DNA of 64,000 nucleotides, taken from contig CAIIXF020000011.1 of the NCBI GenBank assembly GCA_903813345.2, forward strand, positions 1,760,571 to 1,824,570, in the 5' to 3' direction. Positions within the stretch are counted from its first letter, which is position 1. Each line of letters opens with the position of its first letter. The translations under genes were made by a program, and so were the position numbers. This DNA comes from Owenia fusiformis. Its lineage: Eukaryota > Annelida > Polychaeta > Sabellida > Oweniidae. Shown here one piece after another: positions 45,276 to 57,240 of the stretch. A model generated the notes under the pieces. That model was given only the letters and a program-made list of their open reading frames with translations. It was not told the origin of the DNA and did no database searches.

Positions 45276-45923
45276 CAAGGGCCGATCAAAAAGTTTCTTA
45301 CCGTTGGCTCTCAATTTTATAATAAGAGGAGTCGGAAGCTCAAACTTTAACATGAGACAGGATAGATAGTTTGCTTGAAACTGTACGAGTTTCATATAAA
45401 TTGGTTTATTGGTAGTGACACAGAGTCAATTCATATTTTCCATGACAACGTTAGGTGGAGCAGCGTTATATATAAAATATCTGCTGAGTTGTGGTTCTGG
45501 AAATTTACCGACATCGTTTCAAACCTCTCATACGAAGGCCTTAAACATGTGTTTTTGGATCGAGTGTACATATATAAGAAGTGCATTGCAACTGGGGTTG
45601 AATATTTTGAATGAAAATGAACATTAGCAGAAAAACTTATTAAACATAATTAAACTACAGTCTGTTGACAGATGACACTACTTAGTGTTAGAAATTTCCA
45701 AAACTGCTGTTTAGCACAATTTTTTATAAAAAACGCTGCTCCACCTAATTCAATCATTGAAAATATGTATTGACTCTGTGTCACTACCAATGAACCAATT
45801 TAAATGAAACTCGTACAGTTTCCAGCAAACTATCTATCCTGTCTCATGTTAAAGTTTGAGCTTCCAACTCCTCTTATTATAAAATTGAGAGCCAACGGTA
45901 AGAAACTTTATGATCGGCCCTTG
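45276..45923. mobile_element. MITE with ~190-bp inverted arms and TA target duplication
   Basis: CAAGGGCCGATCAAAAAGTT at the left and CTTTATGATCGGCCCTTG at the right are each flanked by TA. The arms stay similar for about 190 bp (CCGTTGGCTCTCAATTTTAT, AGACAGGATAGATAGTTTGC, GACACAGAGTCAAT, GGTGGAGCAGCGTT) around a 260-bp centre. TA flank and long arms fit a Tc1/mariner-derived hairpin MITE. ORFs at 45375 and 45409 are by-products. Confidence 0.9.
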
Positions 45924-45925
45924 TA

Positions 45926-48190
45926 TGTCTTATTATTCTACTATTAATTAATTATTGTTATAACAATATTATCGACTTTAAATATCCACTTATCTAATGA
46001 GGATTTATTCGCATGTTCACTATTCTAATCTAATGCCATCAAAAAGAAAAAAAATATACATCCAGAAAATTTGATTTCGTTAAAAAAATTTAGAACCTTT
46101 CTTAATCAGATTTCGAAGCTTAATTTATATTATATATAATATTTTTACTTGTAAAAATATGTTTCTGGGGTTGGTGCATTATTTGTGGGATTTTTATACT
46201 TGTATCATTGATTCTGTGTCGTATAACTTCAGTTATATTTCTATTTCATGCTCTTAAATGTGAATATTAATCATTTTCTATCAATAGTTAGATGCCGTAA
46301 TAAATTATCCATTGTGTCCTGGAAAAGCAGAGCAATTTAATTTTCTATAAAGTGTCTATTATATATTCTATAATATGTGTATTACATGTTCTTTCGACAT
46401 GGGTTTACTCTATTCACTGTCAGACAGTCACAGCTGTACTTTCCTGAACATGAAACAATTGGTCCATTCGAACCTCGATCCCTACATTTTCTCTCTCTAT
46501 GCGTTTATTCCATTCATTCTCAGACAAATGTACATATTTTCCTCAATTTATAATAAGAATAATGTAAAATAATCGTTACTGTACCTTTAATCAATTTGCC
46601 TAAATATAGTTTCCTTGATTGTTTTATAATCTGTGGATTTGGTTTAATTTGATAATTCAAATGAAACCACTTGGACGGGAAAATACACTCTTGCTATACG
46701 TAGCTACCGATAATGAACCGATCGGATGCAAAATGTGTTGGGGTGCCTGGTGTGGTTGTGTTTGAATTTGAATTACCCATATATTGAAATATATGATAAC
46801 TTGGAGTGTTCGGAAGCTCCCATGATTTTTATTGATTGTAAGTTGATGTAAACCGCTTCACCTTAAAATTGTAATAACATGACTAAAAGTCACAAGATTA
46901 CATCTCTTGGAAGTACATATTTGATGCATTTTGATTGTTTAATGATATAAATATGAATTATGAGGAAAGTATCACATAAAATAGATCATTGGGTACGAAG
47001 AAGGCGCTGGGTGCATTATGTGCAATATAAAGCATATATTATTTTCATATTCTATTAAGGTATTACTGTTTATTCACTGGGGTGAAATATTACATGTATA
47101 TATTCTTAAATGACATTGTAGTACCACCACGTCTTGATCTAAGTACATGCTTTTTCGCAGCCTATGTGGTTATAAAACTGAACAAAATCATGGATAAAGG
47201 GCACTAAAGCATTGTTTCAGCAACAATACAAACAATTATATGATGGCTTTTGATGTACATTGAATCAGTTGCCATAAAACGATTGGAATAATTGTATAAT
47301 CCTTTGTATCTTTATTGCTCTCTGGGTAGTTCTTTAAAATATTGAATACATGTTTCTTTCAAATATCATCAATGTTTATCCACGGTATCCATCAAATGCT
47401 ATAATTGGTACATTACTACAGATAATAGTGTTTCGAGCCTTGATTAGCATGATACACAGCTATTTTAGAAAATATAGCTGTTCGTTTATATGCCATAGAT
47501 TAAGCCCCACTTTGCTTAAAGAAGGAAAAGGTAAAAAATCAACCATTAAAATATGGTACTCACAAACTCAATTGAATATGATACGAAGTTTGATTTGCAG
47601 TAATACTAAACCAAGGAAAGCATACCTCACGTAGAAAACAGCATTTAAAGTTCAGAATCATTAGTAGTGTATGCACATTTTTGACAAAGTGCATATTTTA
47701 AATTATTCTTGATTTAAAAGATGGCAACACTTCTATAAAAATGAATGTATCATGAAATACAACGTTGCCATCTTTCATTTACATTGATGAAAGCTTGGCA
47801 GATCAAAAATATTTTTGAAAACATATTGCAAGCTTCGATGTGGCCAGTTTGAGCTGTTTTGGTGTCAAATGAAAGATAAAGTACTTATCAATCTATTGGA
47901 AATACTATGGAATTCAAACGTAAGACTTTATTTTCCCACAAAATGTTGAAAATACGCAAATTGGGCCTTTTAGTGACATGCAGCAAATTGAAACAGCTCC
48001 TGAGCTAAATCATTCAATAATCAAGCTTCAACAATCTGGGATTGGTGGGGGACGGTCATTATGAAACCCAATGTATTAGGTCGATCAGGAGTTCTGATCA
48101 AAAAGCTTAACTTAAAAGTTTATCATCCGTCTCCACAATATTTTCAGAGTAAGTGAGTCATTTATTCCCTCACAGGATAAAAAAAATTAG
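45926..48190. other. Non-coding stretch
   Basis: No gene seen. A hairpin at 47717-47778 has arms AAAGATGGCAAC and GTTGCCATCTTT around a 37-base loop. Short ORFs (for example 47350-47634) have no recognisable product. Confidence 0.5.
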
Positions 48191-48231
48191 ATACTGGTAA
48201 TGAATATTTCTGAAGTTATGGTTGCTATGGT

Positions 48232-48372
48232 GGGATCACCTCATTATACCGACGCGTATTATACCGGAACCCATTATACCGACGCGCATTATACCGAAAC
48301 CTATTATACCGACGCGCATTGTGCCGTAAAGGCCTACCGATGTGCGTTGTACCGAAATCCGTGCCAGTGGGA
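48232..48372 (+). repeat. CATTATACCGACGCG short tandem repeat
   Basis: CATTATACCGACGCG / TATTATACCGGAACC-type 15-16 bp units repeat about six times, then decay to CATTGTGCCGTAAAGG and GTTGTACCGAAATCC. The inverse wording (CGGTACAATGCGCGTCGG, TTTCGGTATAATGCGCG) appears at 51890-51937. Confidence 0.8.
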
Positions 48373-48399
48373 CGGCACATTGCCTTAACCCATCAGTTT

Positions 48400-50230
48400 T
48401 ATGACGCGCACTTCCGCGTGGGACTATATCTTTACAGCGGGAATTTCAAGCTTTTGTCAGTGTAGACATAAAAAGCAGTCCTAATACTCGCGCGTTTTTC
48501 AATATTTTCATTATTTGAAACTCGCACGGTGCTTTGAATCTTTCAAAACGTCATGTAGTCACATGATTACGTACATGTATGACAGTGCACAGTAACATTA
48601 TATAGGCATAGAATAATAAAAGTGGGGCCTGAAAAATTGAAATATGGTGCTATGCTGAAAAGCTAAGAGAAATTCTACTGTATCGGCATATCAAATAGAT
48701 AGTTGATATATTACTTTATCATACACCTTGGTTTAAATTATACATGATTTTTTCATTGAACAGACAAGTCTTGAAATTAAAAATTCATTTTTTATTTACT
48801 TCCATAATATTTTAACTTTAAACTTTTTCATATGAGACTGGATGTTAATCTGTTGTTTATATGTTCATATTTAATTAAAAGTTTATCGCACAAAAACATA
48901 TTTTCAGATAAAGCTTAATTTAAAATCGTTGAACATCTTTACATATCAGTTGCGACCAGAATTTTTTTAACTGATGCTAGGCGTTTCGGATTGAGGGGTC
49001 GTCTCAACAAGCTTAATTTCAGTTAACCATCAATTTCTGTATTTCATAGAGGTTAAAGTCATAATTCTGTTATTTATGTTTGATTATGGTAAACCCTGTA
49101 CTTCATAAAATATATTTAACCGTGGTAAATTCTGTATTCAATGAAGTTAACATTTACTTATACTGTATTGTTTCATTGGTAGAAATAAATAATTGTGCTA
49201 TTAAATATAGAGTTTCACATTTCTTATTGAACTTGATAATTACTGTATTTTCGATCTTGTGCTGATGGGGCCAAAAATTGTTGTCATGGAGAGGGAGCAA
49301 GATATGTTGTCATGAAGATAGTAAGAAACGCATTCATTTGTTTTATTTTAAATCTTTCCAAATCCAAGTGTGATTTTTATCAATGTGTGCCTCAATGATC
49401 CTATTAATTCTGAAGTTATTTCATTTTCTAACCATTTCACAAACATTTCTTTTCATATAATTCTTCTAAATTGGCATCGTTTCCATGTTTAAATTGCTTA
49501 TACAGTTTTTGGCTACTGATATTATCTCTATCATCAGTTTTCATTCCACAAACGAAATATCAATTATTTGGCCCAATATTTCAGTTTCATTATTTTGAAA
49601 CATTGAATACATGTTTTAATTGCAGTTTAAAATGGTGCTCATTACCTAAGTCCAATATTCAGCGCCCCCTTAATATCTTTTTAGGGGCAAATCAATACTA
49701 CACTTAGCAGGTCATCTGATTCTCAATTTGATTTTGCTTTGAATTGATTGTCAATTGGGACCCATAGTCTACCATAGTGACTTTGCTCCACCGTTCTTGG
49801 TTGAGTTTAAGTCATGGCTCTAATTGGTACAAAAATTAAGCTACCAACGAATGTTGTTTTTCCTCCGGGGCCTTGCCATAACTTACGAAAACAATGGTGT
49901 GGACATTTTTGAATTATTTCCGGTGTTTCCTTTTGTTGCTACCTCATTTCTCAAAGTATCCATGCCAATTACTTGACTCTGTTGAAAGCCCATGGTCCAA
50001 TCAATCGTACCCCTTATCTTATGATGACCACACAAAATGATGGAGCGTGGGAACCAACTGTGCCAAATGCTACGGATATTGCAGCTATGTGTGTTGTGTT
50101 TTCAAGTGTTATTTTATGTATGTTCGACAAATCGAATTATGGTTTTGATACTATCTAGATGTATTTGATAGTTTCTATATGTCTCGTTCATTCATTCGAC
50201 CAATAAAAATCATAACTGCCTGGAAAGTAA
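48400..50230. other. Non-coding stretch
   Basis: AT-rich sequence with no recognised gene, RNA or repeat; only chance ORFs of 60-80 codons. Confidence 0.45.
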
Positions 50231-50269
50231 TATGAATAAAAAATGTAAATAAATGAATTAAAACGTCAA

Positions 50270-50655
50270 ATTAAGAAGCAAAAGTCTTTTCTGGGTCACT
50301 GCGAATGGCATGATTTCCTCGAGTCTCTTCAGTTGCAAGGCAACCATACTGGGACCGATTCGTGTCGTTCCACTACTGCCCTTGGTGGGGGCCCGCTACC
50401 ATACTATATGACTCCCGGAGTTTACTAAAGCACGTTAGTGGAGGAACCAACCACAGTCTCACAATCTGTCTCCGGCAAGAGCGGCCAGAGAACCAACCCA
50501 TGCCAAGGGCCGGTAAACGGTTGGACTTTCGGACCGGGTGTCCGTAGTGACAATGATCAACAACTCCGTACCTGGGGCTCGAACGCGGGACCTCCGTATC
50601 CCACGACGTTCAACCGCAAAGTAGCCTCAGTCTACGCCACTAGGCTACCCTGCTT
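50270..50655 (-). mobile_element. tRNA-derived SINE (minus strand)
   Basis: On the minus strand TAGCCTAGTGG (50647-50637) fits the RNA polymerase III A box and GTTCGAGCCC (50584-50575) fits the B box, spaced as in a tRNA head. A non-tRNA body and an AT-rich tail toward 50230 follow. The segment is GC-rich compared with its surroundings. It does not fold into an intact tRNA by eye, so a SINE rather than a tRNA gene is called. ORFs at 50362 and 50438 lie over it and are not genes. Confidence 0.72.
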
Positions 50656-51384
50656 AGGTGTCAAAACTGCTAAAAAATAATGTAGTTGTTAGAATTATTT
50701 GCTTGGATAAACATGATATTACATTTCTTAATTGATTAATCTGATTTAGTTGGAATCGAAGTTCGACCAACGATCAAGGCAATGCAATCAACAACTCTTG
50801 CAAATGTGAACAGGAGTCGTAAAGACATAAAGTACAAGAATCATTATCAATGTAAAGTATAATATTTAAGACACATCTTTGAATATCGGGTAGGAGAAAC
50901 ATTCCAAAATGAAGAAGAATCATTGATTTGTTGCCAATATATCAATTGCGTCTCAAATGAATGAAATAAAAGGTATCACGGGCCACTAAAGCACGTGAGT
51001 GAAAACAATTATAATTGATGCATCTAGATCGCTCAATATAACGTTTAGTGAATAGATTTGTGTAGATACGTCGAGGAAAATAAGCTATTTCGACGCTTGA
51101 AATAATCTGATTACGCTTATTAATAATTACGCGTGGCTATTAAACACACAAGTGTTGGGTAGAACAAAAACAAGAAAACTGAACGACCTATTAAGGAACT
51201 GTACTTCAGTTTCAAAGTGCTCAAGATATTCCCGCATGTTCAAAAACACAAAATTTATATTTTAGGCTATCCATATTTTGTCAGATATCTCCAATTCATA
51301 TTACAGGGAAAACATAACCATGTTTCCGAAAGGAATTTACACTCGCTACTCAAAATAAGGCACAGACACAAGTACAGAGAATAG

Positions 51385-51610
51385 CCTAGTGAAGGCATCT
51401 ATCTAATAGTGGCTTTTCCATATAGCTTTAATGACATTTTAGGAGATCTGCATTTTTAATCACTAACGACTAACATTTTCTTCTGTTTGAATTCTGAGTG
51501 TAATTTTCTATCAAAAGAACTTAGTTTTTGCACTGTTATTTACCTTTATTCAAATTCTAGATATTTTCAAGTTTTCTAAAAATGGTCGGGCTAAATCCCC
51601 ATTGACAAAG
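51385..51610 (+). repeat. Dispersed repeat family, copy 1 of 3
   Basis: TTTTAGGAGATCTGCATTTTT, ACATTTTCTTCTGTTTGAAT, TATTTACCTTTATTCAAATT and GGTCGGGCTAAATCCCCATTGAC recur at 58735-58920 (same strand) and inverted at 63415-63660. It ends near GTCGGGCTAAAT..CCATTGAC in all copies. Confidence 0.75.
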
Positions 51611-51869
51611 TAACATACATTGGAAATATAACAGGCTTTCGTCGATGTAACAAAAGCGAGGGGCGTAGTATATGAATTTCAAAATCGAAGAAACTTATTA
51701 AAACTAGGCTATATTTTCTAGTTTTTGGCCAAATTATTATCTGCAACTTGACTTATTAGTAGGTTCAAATCGAGAAAGCTAAAAAATCGTAACCAGGAAG
51801 TTCATCCATTTTGTTACATTGACGTTCCGTCAAAGTACAGGTAACTATACTAGTTGTGGAACAGTGATT

Positions 51870-51975
51870 TGGTATAACGCCTTTCGGTACAATGCGCGTC
51901 GGTAATTGGTTTCGGTATAATGCGCGGACCCCGCTATGGTAGCCTTAATAACGCTATAGCGGGACAGGGTAACAT
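51870..51975. repeat. GGTATAATGCGCG-type repeat, inverse of 48232-48372
   Basis: TTTCGGTACAATGCGCGTCGG and TTTCGGTATAATGCGCGGACC are complementary to the units at 48232-48372. A short GCTATAGCGGG/CCCGCTATGG inverted pair follows. Confidence 0.65.
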
Positions 51976-52176
51976 TTTTGAAGTTTGAAATTGAATTTCT
52001 TTTGAACAAATGATCGAAACCCTATTACAAGGTTATACGTAATTCTACAAATGTCTGTTTTAACAATAACTGCTGTTAATATCCTCTTCTCATAAGTGTG
52101 AAATCATTATAAATCCCGTTTGATACAGAAAACATGAACGCTGCATGATACATTAGACATGTGATAAACACACAAA

Positions 52177-52620
52177 TTGCCTTCAGTTCAACTACGTAAA
52201 GTAATTCAGAAAAAAGCGACCGAACGGAGCCAAAGATTCAATCATGTTTGCCTCAGACAACACATCACCAGCCCTACAGAGGGGGATCCGAGTGTCTCAT
52301 ATTTAAGAACATTTGTTGAAATCAAGAATGCTGTCGACACCTCACTAGAACTGAAAAGGTGTGTACAAACAGTGGATGGATAGATACCCGGATGTATTAA
52401 TGCCAAAGGACAATATTTTGAGAATCTTTGTTGAGTTTTACCTCAAATAGGATTGCACAGTTGGATTTAGTTTTTCTGATTTTTATCTATATATGTTATG
52501 ATGTCAATATGAACTCAAGTCCTGGACCAAGTGCCCCTACCATGGGGTGTGAAAAGTGTGATTACAGAAAGTTCTATAAATTAATCATTCTAAAAATTCC
52601 CTGCTGTATAGCCATATAAA
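52177..52620 (+). other. Possible retroelement ORF fragment (weak)
   Basis: A 68-codon ORF at 52177-52383 has no recognised domain. At 52500-52560 the text DVNMNSSPGPSAP...CEKC recalls the D-x-x-x-NPGP...C-x2-C leader found at the start of many LINE ORF2 proteins. It is too short and broken to classify. Confidence 0.25.
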
Positions 52621-52639
52621 TTATTTAAATTGTGTAAAA

Positions 52640-54380
52640 TTAATGTCAAGTGATTTCCTCTTCTTAAGAAAAAGATACAGCATTTTTATCAGAACTTCTG
52701 GATCGGCCTTTGTATACACAATAACGGTGGGGAATAACCAAATATAAATATTATTGAAACAATCTATTGTGAGTATATCACAGAATTAGTGGACGTATCA
52801 TGATATTCTTATCTTGCTCGGGTCCAACGTCCGCGACGTCTGAGTCCGAGATTTGTAAATATTCGGATACCCTGCGCCAGAGTTTAGTCTAAGCTTCCCT
52901 CTGCCTAGTATAGACAATATTACAATTGAGTAGCTCCGCCCCGAAGAGTGGTGCCTATCATGACAGGCCGGGTAATAAATCATTTCAAATCTACCACGCT
53001 GAACCTTTCTCAACCAATCAGCAAAGTGGAAGGAACGTGCTAAATACAGGCTCATTTACTATGCAGGGATGTCAGAGGAAATGATTATATAGAACGTCAT
53101 ACATGGGGTGTAAAAAGCTCTCCTTAACGACATTACACCTTTGTTAACTAGTTTGAAGAGTGCAGTGTACTTAGTCAACAGAGGATCAAGGTCGGATTGG
53201 TTGAAATAACAGCTTTAGAACACATTGGATGATCTAAACAGCTTTCAATTAGAGTTACAAGTTTAAAACCCTACCATATGACAAAAGGGACACTATTTAA
53301 GCCGAAAACACATTTCACAATTCATTGATCGTTTTGAAGCAGTTTCAACCGTTCGACAGTTCAGGGGTATGTTACCTACAACAACAGTTAGAGGGGGCCT
53401 CTAATGGAAGGAAGTTGCCCCTTATGACCAGGAATCTGAGAAGCCCTTTATCAAATACCTTTATAAACCAAAAGAAAATCCAATATTCAATGTTTCAAGC
53501 CATATTTCATTAGAATTGGTCCATGATTTAGGAAGATATTGACATTTCAAGATCATATAGGGGAATGTTCGCGATTTCACTGGAAAATGCCTTTGTCTAT
53601 GGAAGCTTAGAACATTTCTTTGGATGACAATAACTTTGCAACAAACAAAGGTAGGATTCTAGTTTTAAGACATGATGTGCGGGATTCTAAATTGAACAAA
53701 GTCAGAAAACATTAGTTCTTTAAGACCGTAGCTTAAAAAATGTCAGGGGAGGGTGTTGAAGGGTTGAAGAATCGCGAATATTGACACATTTAATACATTT
53801 TATCCATTTTCAGTAATATTTGGTTATGGCTTATAATTTCTGCTAATTTCAAGACTAAGACTAAATATATGGTACCAACATAAATTTTAGACCTTCCTCG
53901 ACAACATGTTAAAATAAAAAAGAATTCCTGTCAGTAATAAGGGAAATATGACCCGTTGCAGGGGTTCACTTTTTTGGACCACCCTGTATGATTTGAGCCC
54001 CAACTACAAGAGTGGGAAAGTACCTAATTCAGCCAACAGCGCGTTGAGTTATTGCCAGTGAACATGTATAACAAAAACAACGACCTACTGTAGACAAAAT
54101 CGATAATGTTTCTTTTAAAGTTTCAAAACCTTTTTATAAGCCTGTCTGAATTATAACGTGTCCTAGTGACATATTATATATATTACATTTCTTTCTAACA
54201 TGTATTGTGATTATCTATAGGCTATAACATAGACCTTGATCTGTATTACCTTCTGTAAGCATATTTACAATTTGAAGTTATTTTTGTAGAGGAATGCAAA
54301 TGTAGTAGGGCTATAGGTATTGTTCACAAAGCATAGGAAGGCTGCAAGATGTTGAAGAAGATCATCGTGGTGGCATTGCT
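52640..54380. other. Non-coding stretch
   Basis: No gene recognised. CAACCAATCAGC at 53016 followed by CTAAATACAGG resembles a CCAAT/TATA-type promoter but no first exon could be tied to it. TTTTTTGGACCACCCTGTA at 53971-53989 is an inverted match to the transposon-like terminus at 44187. Confidence 0.4.
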
Positions 54381-54384
54381 GAGC

Positions 54385-54775
54385 GTTTTGGCACATAGGA
54401 TATTTCTTATAGTGTAAGTACATTGGCGCATAGGATATTTCCCATGGTGTAAGTACAGCTGTACTACATCGGCGTTTTGGCACATAGGAGGTTTCTCATA
54501 GTATAAGTACATCGGCGTTTTAGCATATAGGATATTTCTCATAGTGTTAGTACATCGGCGTTTTTGGCACATAGGATAATTCCCTTAGTGTAGGTACATC
54601 GGTGTTTTAGCACATGGGATGTTTCTCATAGTGTAAGTACAGCTGTACATCTGCGTTTTTGCACATAATATATTTCTTATAGTGTAAGTACATTGGCGCA
54701 TAGGATATTTCTCAAAGTGTAAGTACATCGGCGTTTTGGCGCATAGGTTATTTGTCATAAGCACATCGACGTTTT
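54385..54775 (+). repeat. ~40-60 bp tandem repeat (GGCGTTTTGGCACATAGGATATTTC)
   Basis: About nine variable-length units contain TTTGGCACATAGGATATTTC, TCATAGTGTAAGTACATCGG and sometimes an extra AGCTGTAC block. ORFs at 54265 and 54324 on the minus strand are repeat by-products. Confidence 0.88.
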
Positions 54776-54779
54776 GATG

Positions 54780-55600
54780 TTAATTGGCTAATTCAGATCG
54801 GATGCGGTAAAAAAACGAACGCCAATTTGCGAACGTATTGTTGTTATTGGGTCCCACAGCTGTGAATGTGCAAGTACTTGAGAATCGTGCCGCTAAACCT
54901 CCTTCGTATATCAAAAATGTATTCTGTATTCGGTATTCAGGCGTGTTACTTATATTGAATGTACAGCTACATAAATTTGTTTCCAATTCACCTGTTTTTA
55001 AAAGGGAGTGTGTGCATTGATTTTTTAAACCGGGAGAGTTTGACTTCTTCTTTGTTGGTTTGGATAGAACATTGCATTTAGAGTAAATATAATGAAATGG
55101 AAATAAAGACCTGTTTCCAAGACACCTGTTTTGAAAGGGATAATTAAATTGACATTGAGTTTTAACAGGAATAATGGATAAAAATACCACTAATGCTTCT
55201 ATACTATCGTCATTGTGAATGGAAATGGTGTTTATGATAAAATAAAAGGTGAAAATTGATCGATGATAATATTCTACTTTTGATTACAAAAAAGTAAATC
55301 TAAATTTGAGTCATCAAAACTCACCGCTTGTCTTATTTATACAACTAAATCCATAATTTGGGGGGCACAATCATGAATGATAACATTTCGCTTTTTTAAT
55401 TTTTTCAGGAGACTTTTAGGATTCCATATAACGCTGTACAACCATAGACCAGGACCATGTAGGATTGTCAAAGGCATAGGTACATATTTTGTATTCATCC
55501 AATAACTTGAATTTATCAATTGTGCAAAAAAAGTAATCTAGGCCATTGGTTTAGCGTTTGTTTAAAAGCCCACGAGTCGAGTTTACTTCGGGTCCAGTTC
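54780..55600. other. Non-coding stretch
   Basis: No gene recognised. GACCTGTTTCCAAGACACCTG near 55110 resembles GATACCTGTTTCCAAGTCATTTG near 16850, with related flanks, so another dispersed repeat family is likely. Confidence 0.45.
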
Positions 55601-55615
55601 AACTTATTCACTTAG

Positions 55616-55892
55616 TTCAACACGTTAAACCTAGTCTGGGCCTTATTTCTTATCTGACATATCTTGTGGCCCGCTCTAGGTTTAACTTCCGTGCCTATTC
55701 GGCTTATGATGCAAAAACATTTAATGGTGGCCTATCGTAGCGCATGAAATTCTATGCGCGTTTAATTAATAACTGATGGTGATAATTTGCAACAAATGAA
55801 AGCATAGCACGGAAGTTAAACCCAACCACGGCAACACGAACATTCAGATTAAAAAATGAAAGCCGTGGTATTGGGTTTAACTTGTTGAACTA
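55616..55892. repeat. 277-bp fold-back with nested inverted repeats
   Basis: The outer ends GTTCAACACGTTAAACC and GGTTTAACTTGTTGAAC and the inner pair GGTTTAACTTCCGTGC (55678) and GCACGGAAGTTAAACCC (55808) are inverted repeats; TA flanks both outer ends. It is MITE-like. Confidence 0.78.
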
Positions 55893-56125
55893 TTTATTCA
55901 CTATGACTTCTACCATATACAAATCCTTTCTCCGCCCCAGATAATTTTGGCACCAATAGGGATCACAAATAAGATATAAATAGACACTCTCAGGTGCATT
56001 TCGAGTATATCTGAGAGCCATATTTGCATCATCAAATACAAATCACGAAAAAGGAGGGGGGCTGTGTAAAATGTAAATGTTAAATTAACGATTCCCGCTC
56101 CATTGTTCTACTATTATGCTTACAG

Positions 56126-56902
56126 TGGAAGGCTCGGAAGACATGCAAACATTGAAAGATGGCCTTACCTTAATAACAGGGGTAAGTTATGAAGACATAT
56201 TATAATAGGGAGGTTAAGATAAACGTTTTCATCAAACGTCTTGCTGAACGTGTAGAATTATAATCCTTTGTGACTTTCTCCCATTTGTACTGTTTAATAT
56301 TACGATTGAGTAATAAGGTATACCGAAAACAGTTGTAATTATGTCTCTGTGAAAGTGAATTGAGAGTGGGACGAGTGGGACAGTTATCCCTGAGGGCGGG
56401 TTGAAATATTACACGCTCACTAGATTCTCTTAAAACGGGTAACTCACTTTGATCCCACTTTGCATTGGTTCATACAAAAAGGCGATGAGATGAAAACTCA
56501 ATAGTAGGTTGACCCCGGGCGAATTTGAAAGTATAATCACAAGTAAACACAAAATATGATTGCAACTTAATTGACAAAACCAAATGTGTTGTTTTACCAT
56601 GGGCTTTCAATAGAATCCCCATGGTTTTACCAACCACCGTCCATTTACTTAACTGTTAAATCTTATTTTTGGTATCATCATATGTCCAAAACGTGATGTT
56701 AAATTTGTTCTTTGTTTATATGATTAGGGAATGAAACGTTTCGACGATCCTTCGGCTGTAAGTGAAGCGGATGGGGATGTATATTTATTCGACTTCAATG
56801 CCCCAGAGGGAAATGCTGTTAAGTTGGAAATTAAAGGAGATACATTCAACAAGAAAACATTTAACCCCCATGGCATAAGCTTGTATGAGGATTCAAAGCA
56901 AG
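56126..56902 (+). CDS. Paraoxonase/arylesterase (PON) family gene, two internal exons
   Basis: Exon a is 56126-56181 (acceptor ATTATGCTTACAG, donor GGG/GTAAGT) and reads EGSEDMQTLKDGLTLITG. Exon b is 56728-56902 (acceptor TATATGATTAG, donor CAAG/GTAGGT) and reads GMKRFDDPSAV, DVYLFDFNAPEGNAVKLEI, FNKKTFNPHGISLYEDSKQ. They join in phase 0. Mammalian PONs have GSEDMEILPNGLAFISSG and FNPHGIS at the same places. The SED acidic pair corresponds to the structural-calcium ligands (Glu53, Asp54 in PON1) and the His in NPHGIS to His115 of the catalytic dyad. PONs are calcium-dependent six-bladed propeller lactonases. Flanking exons (N-terminal anchor, remaining blades) were not found; the 3' exons may lie beyond the window. 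Confidence 0.85.
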
Positions 56903-57049
56903 GTAGGTACATTGCAAATAAGGTTTGATCGAATTCATACTGATCTGACTCTGAGGGTCTTGATGGTTTGATTTCCACACATGGCGTTGATGTTGGCATA
57001 CTTTCGTCCATTGTCAGGGACAGATCTGGGAACCAACAGGGGGGGGGGC

Positions 57050-57240
57050 AAAATTTCATTGGCCCCTAAAACCCAAAAGTGAGCCCAAATTTTAAAATTT
57101 TGAGGCCCATTTTCCTGAAATTAAAAATAAGGCCTTAAAAGGCCCAGTAATGACCAAAAAGGACTTTTTGGGGCCTTAAGGCCTTTTTTGCCCAAAATGT
57201 TTTTGGGCCCAATTGTTTTCTGGGCCCACTCAAGGGTGGT
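57050..57240. repeat. GGGCC/GGCCTTAAGGCC repeat, second copy
   Basis: TGAGGCCCATTTTCCTGAAATT, AATAAGGCCTTAAAAGGCCC and TTGGGGCCTTAAGGCC contain nested short palindromes; it matches 30420-30560 in reverse. It lies downstream of the PON exon b donor. Confidence 0.72.

Noticed and set aside
47350-47634. 94-codon plus-strand ORF
   Set aside because: No domain, signal peptide or splice context, and base composition like its non-coding flanks.
50362-50680. tRNA gene on the minus strand
   Set aside because: A and B boxes are present but the acceptor and anticodon arms do not pair as a tRNA and the unit continues as a SINE body.
50438-50680. 80-codon proline/serine-rich ORF
   Set aside because: It is the SINE read in an open frame.
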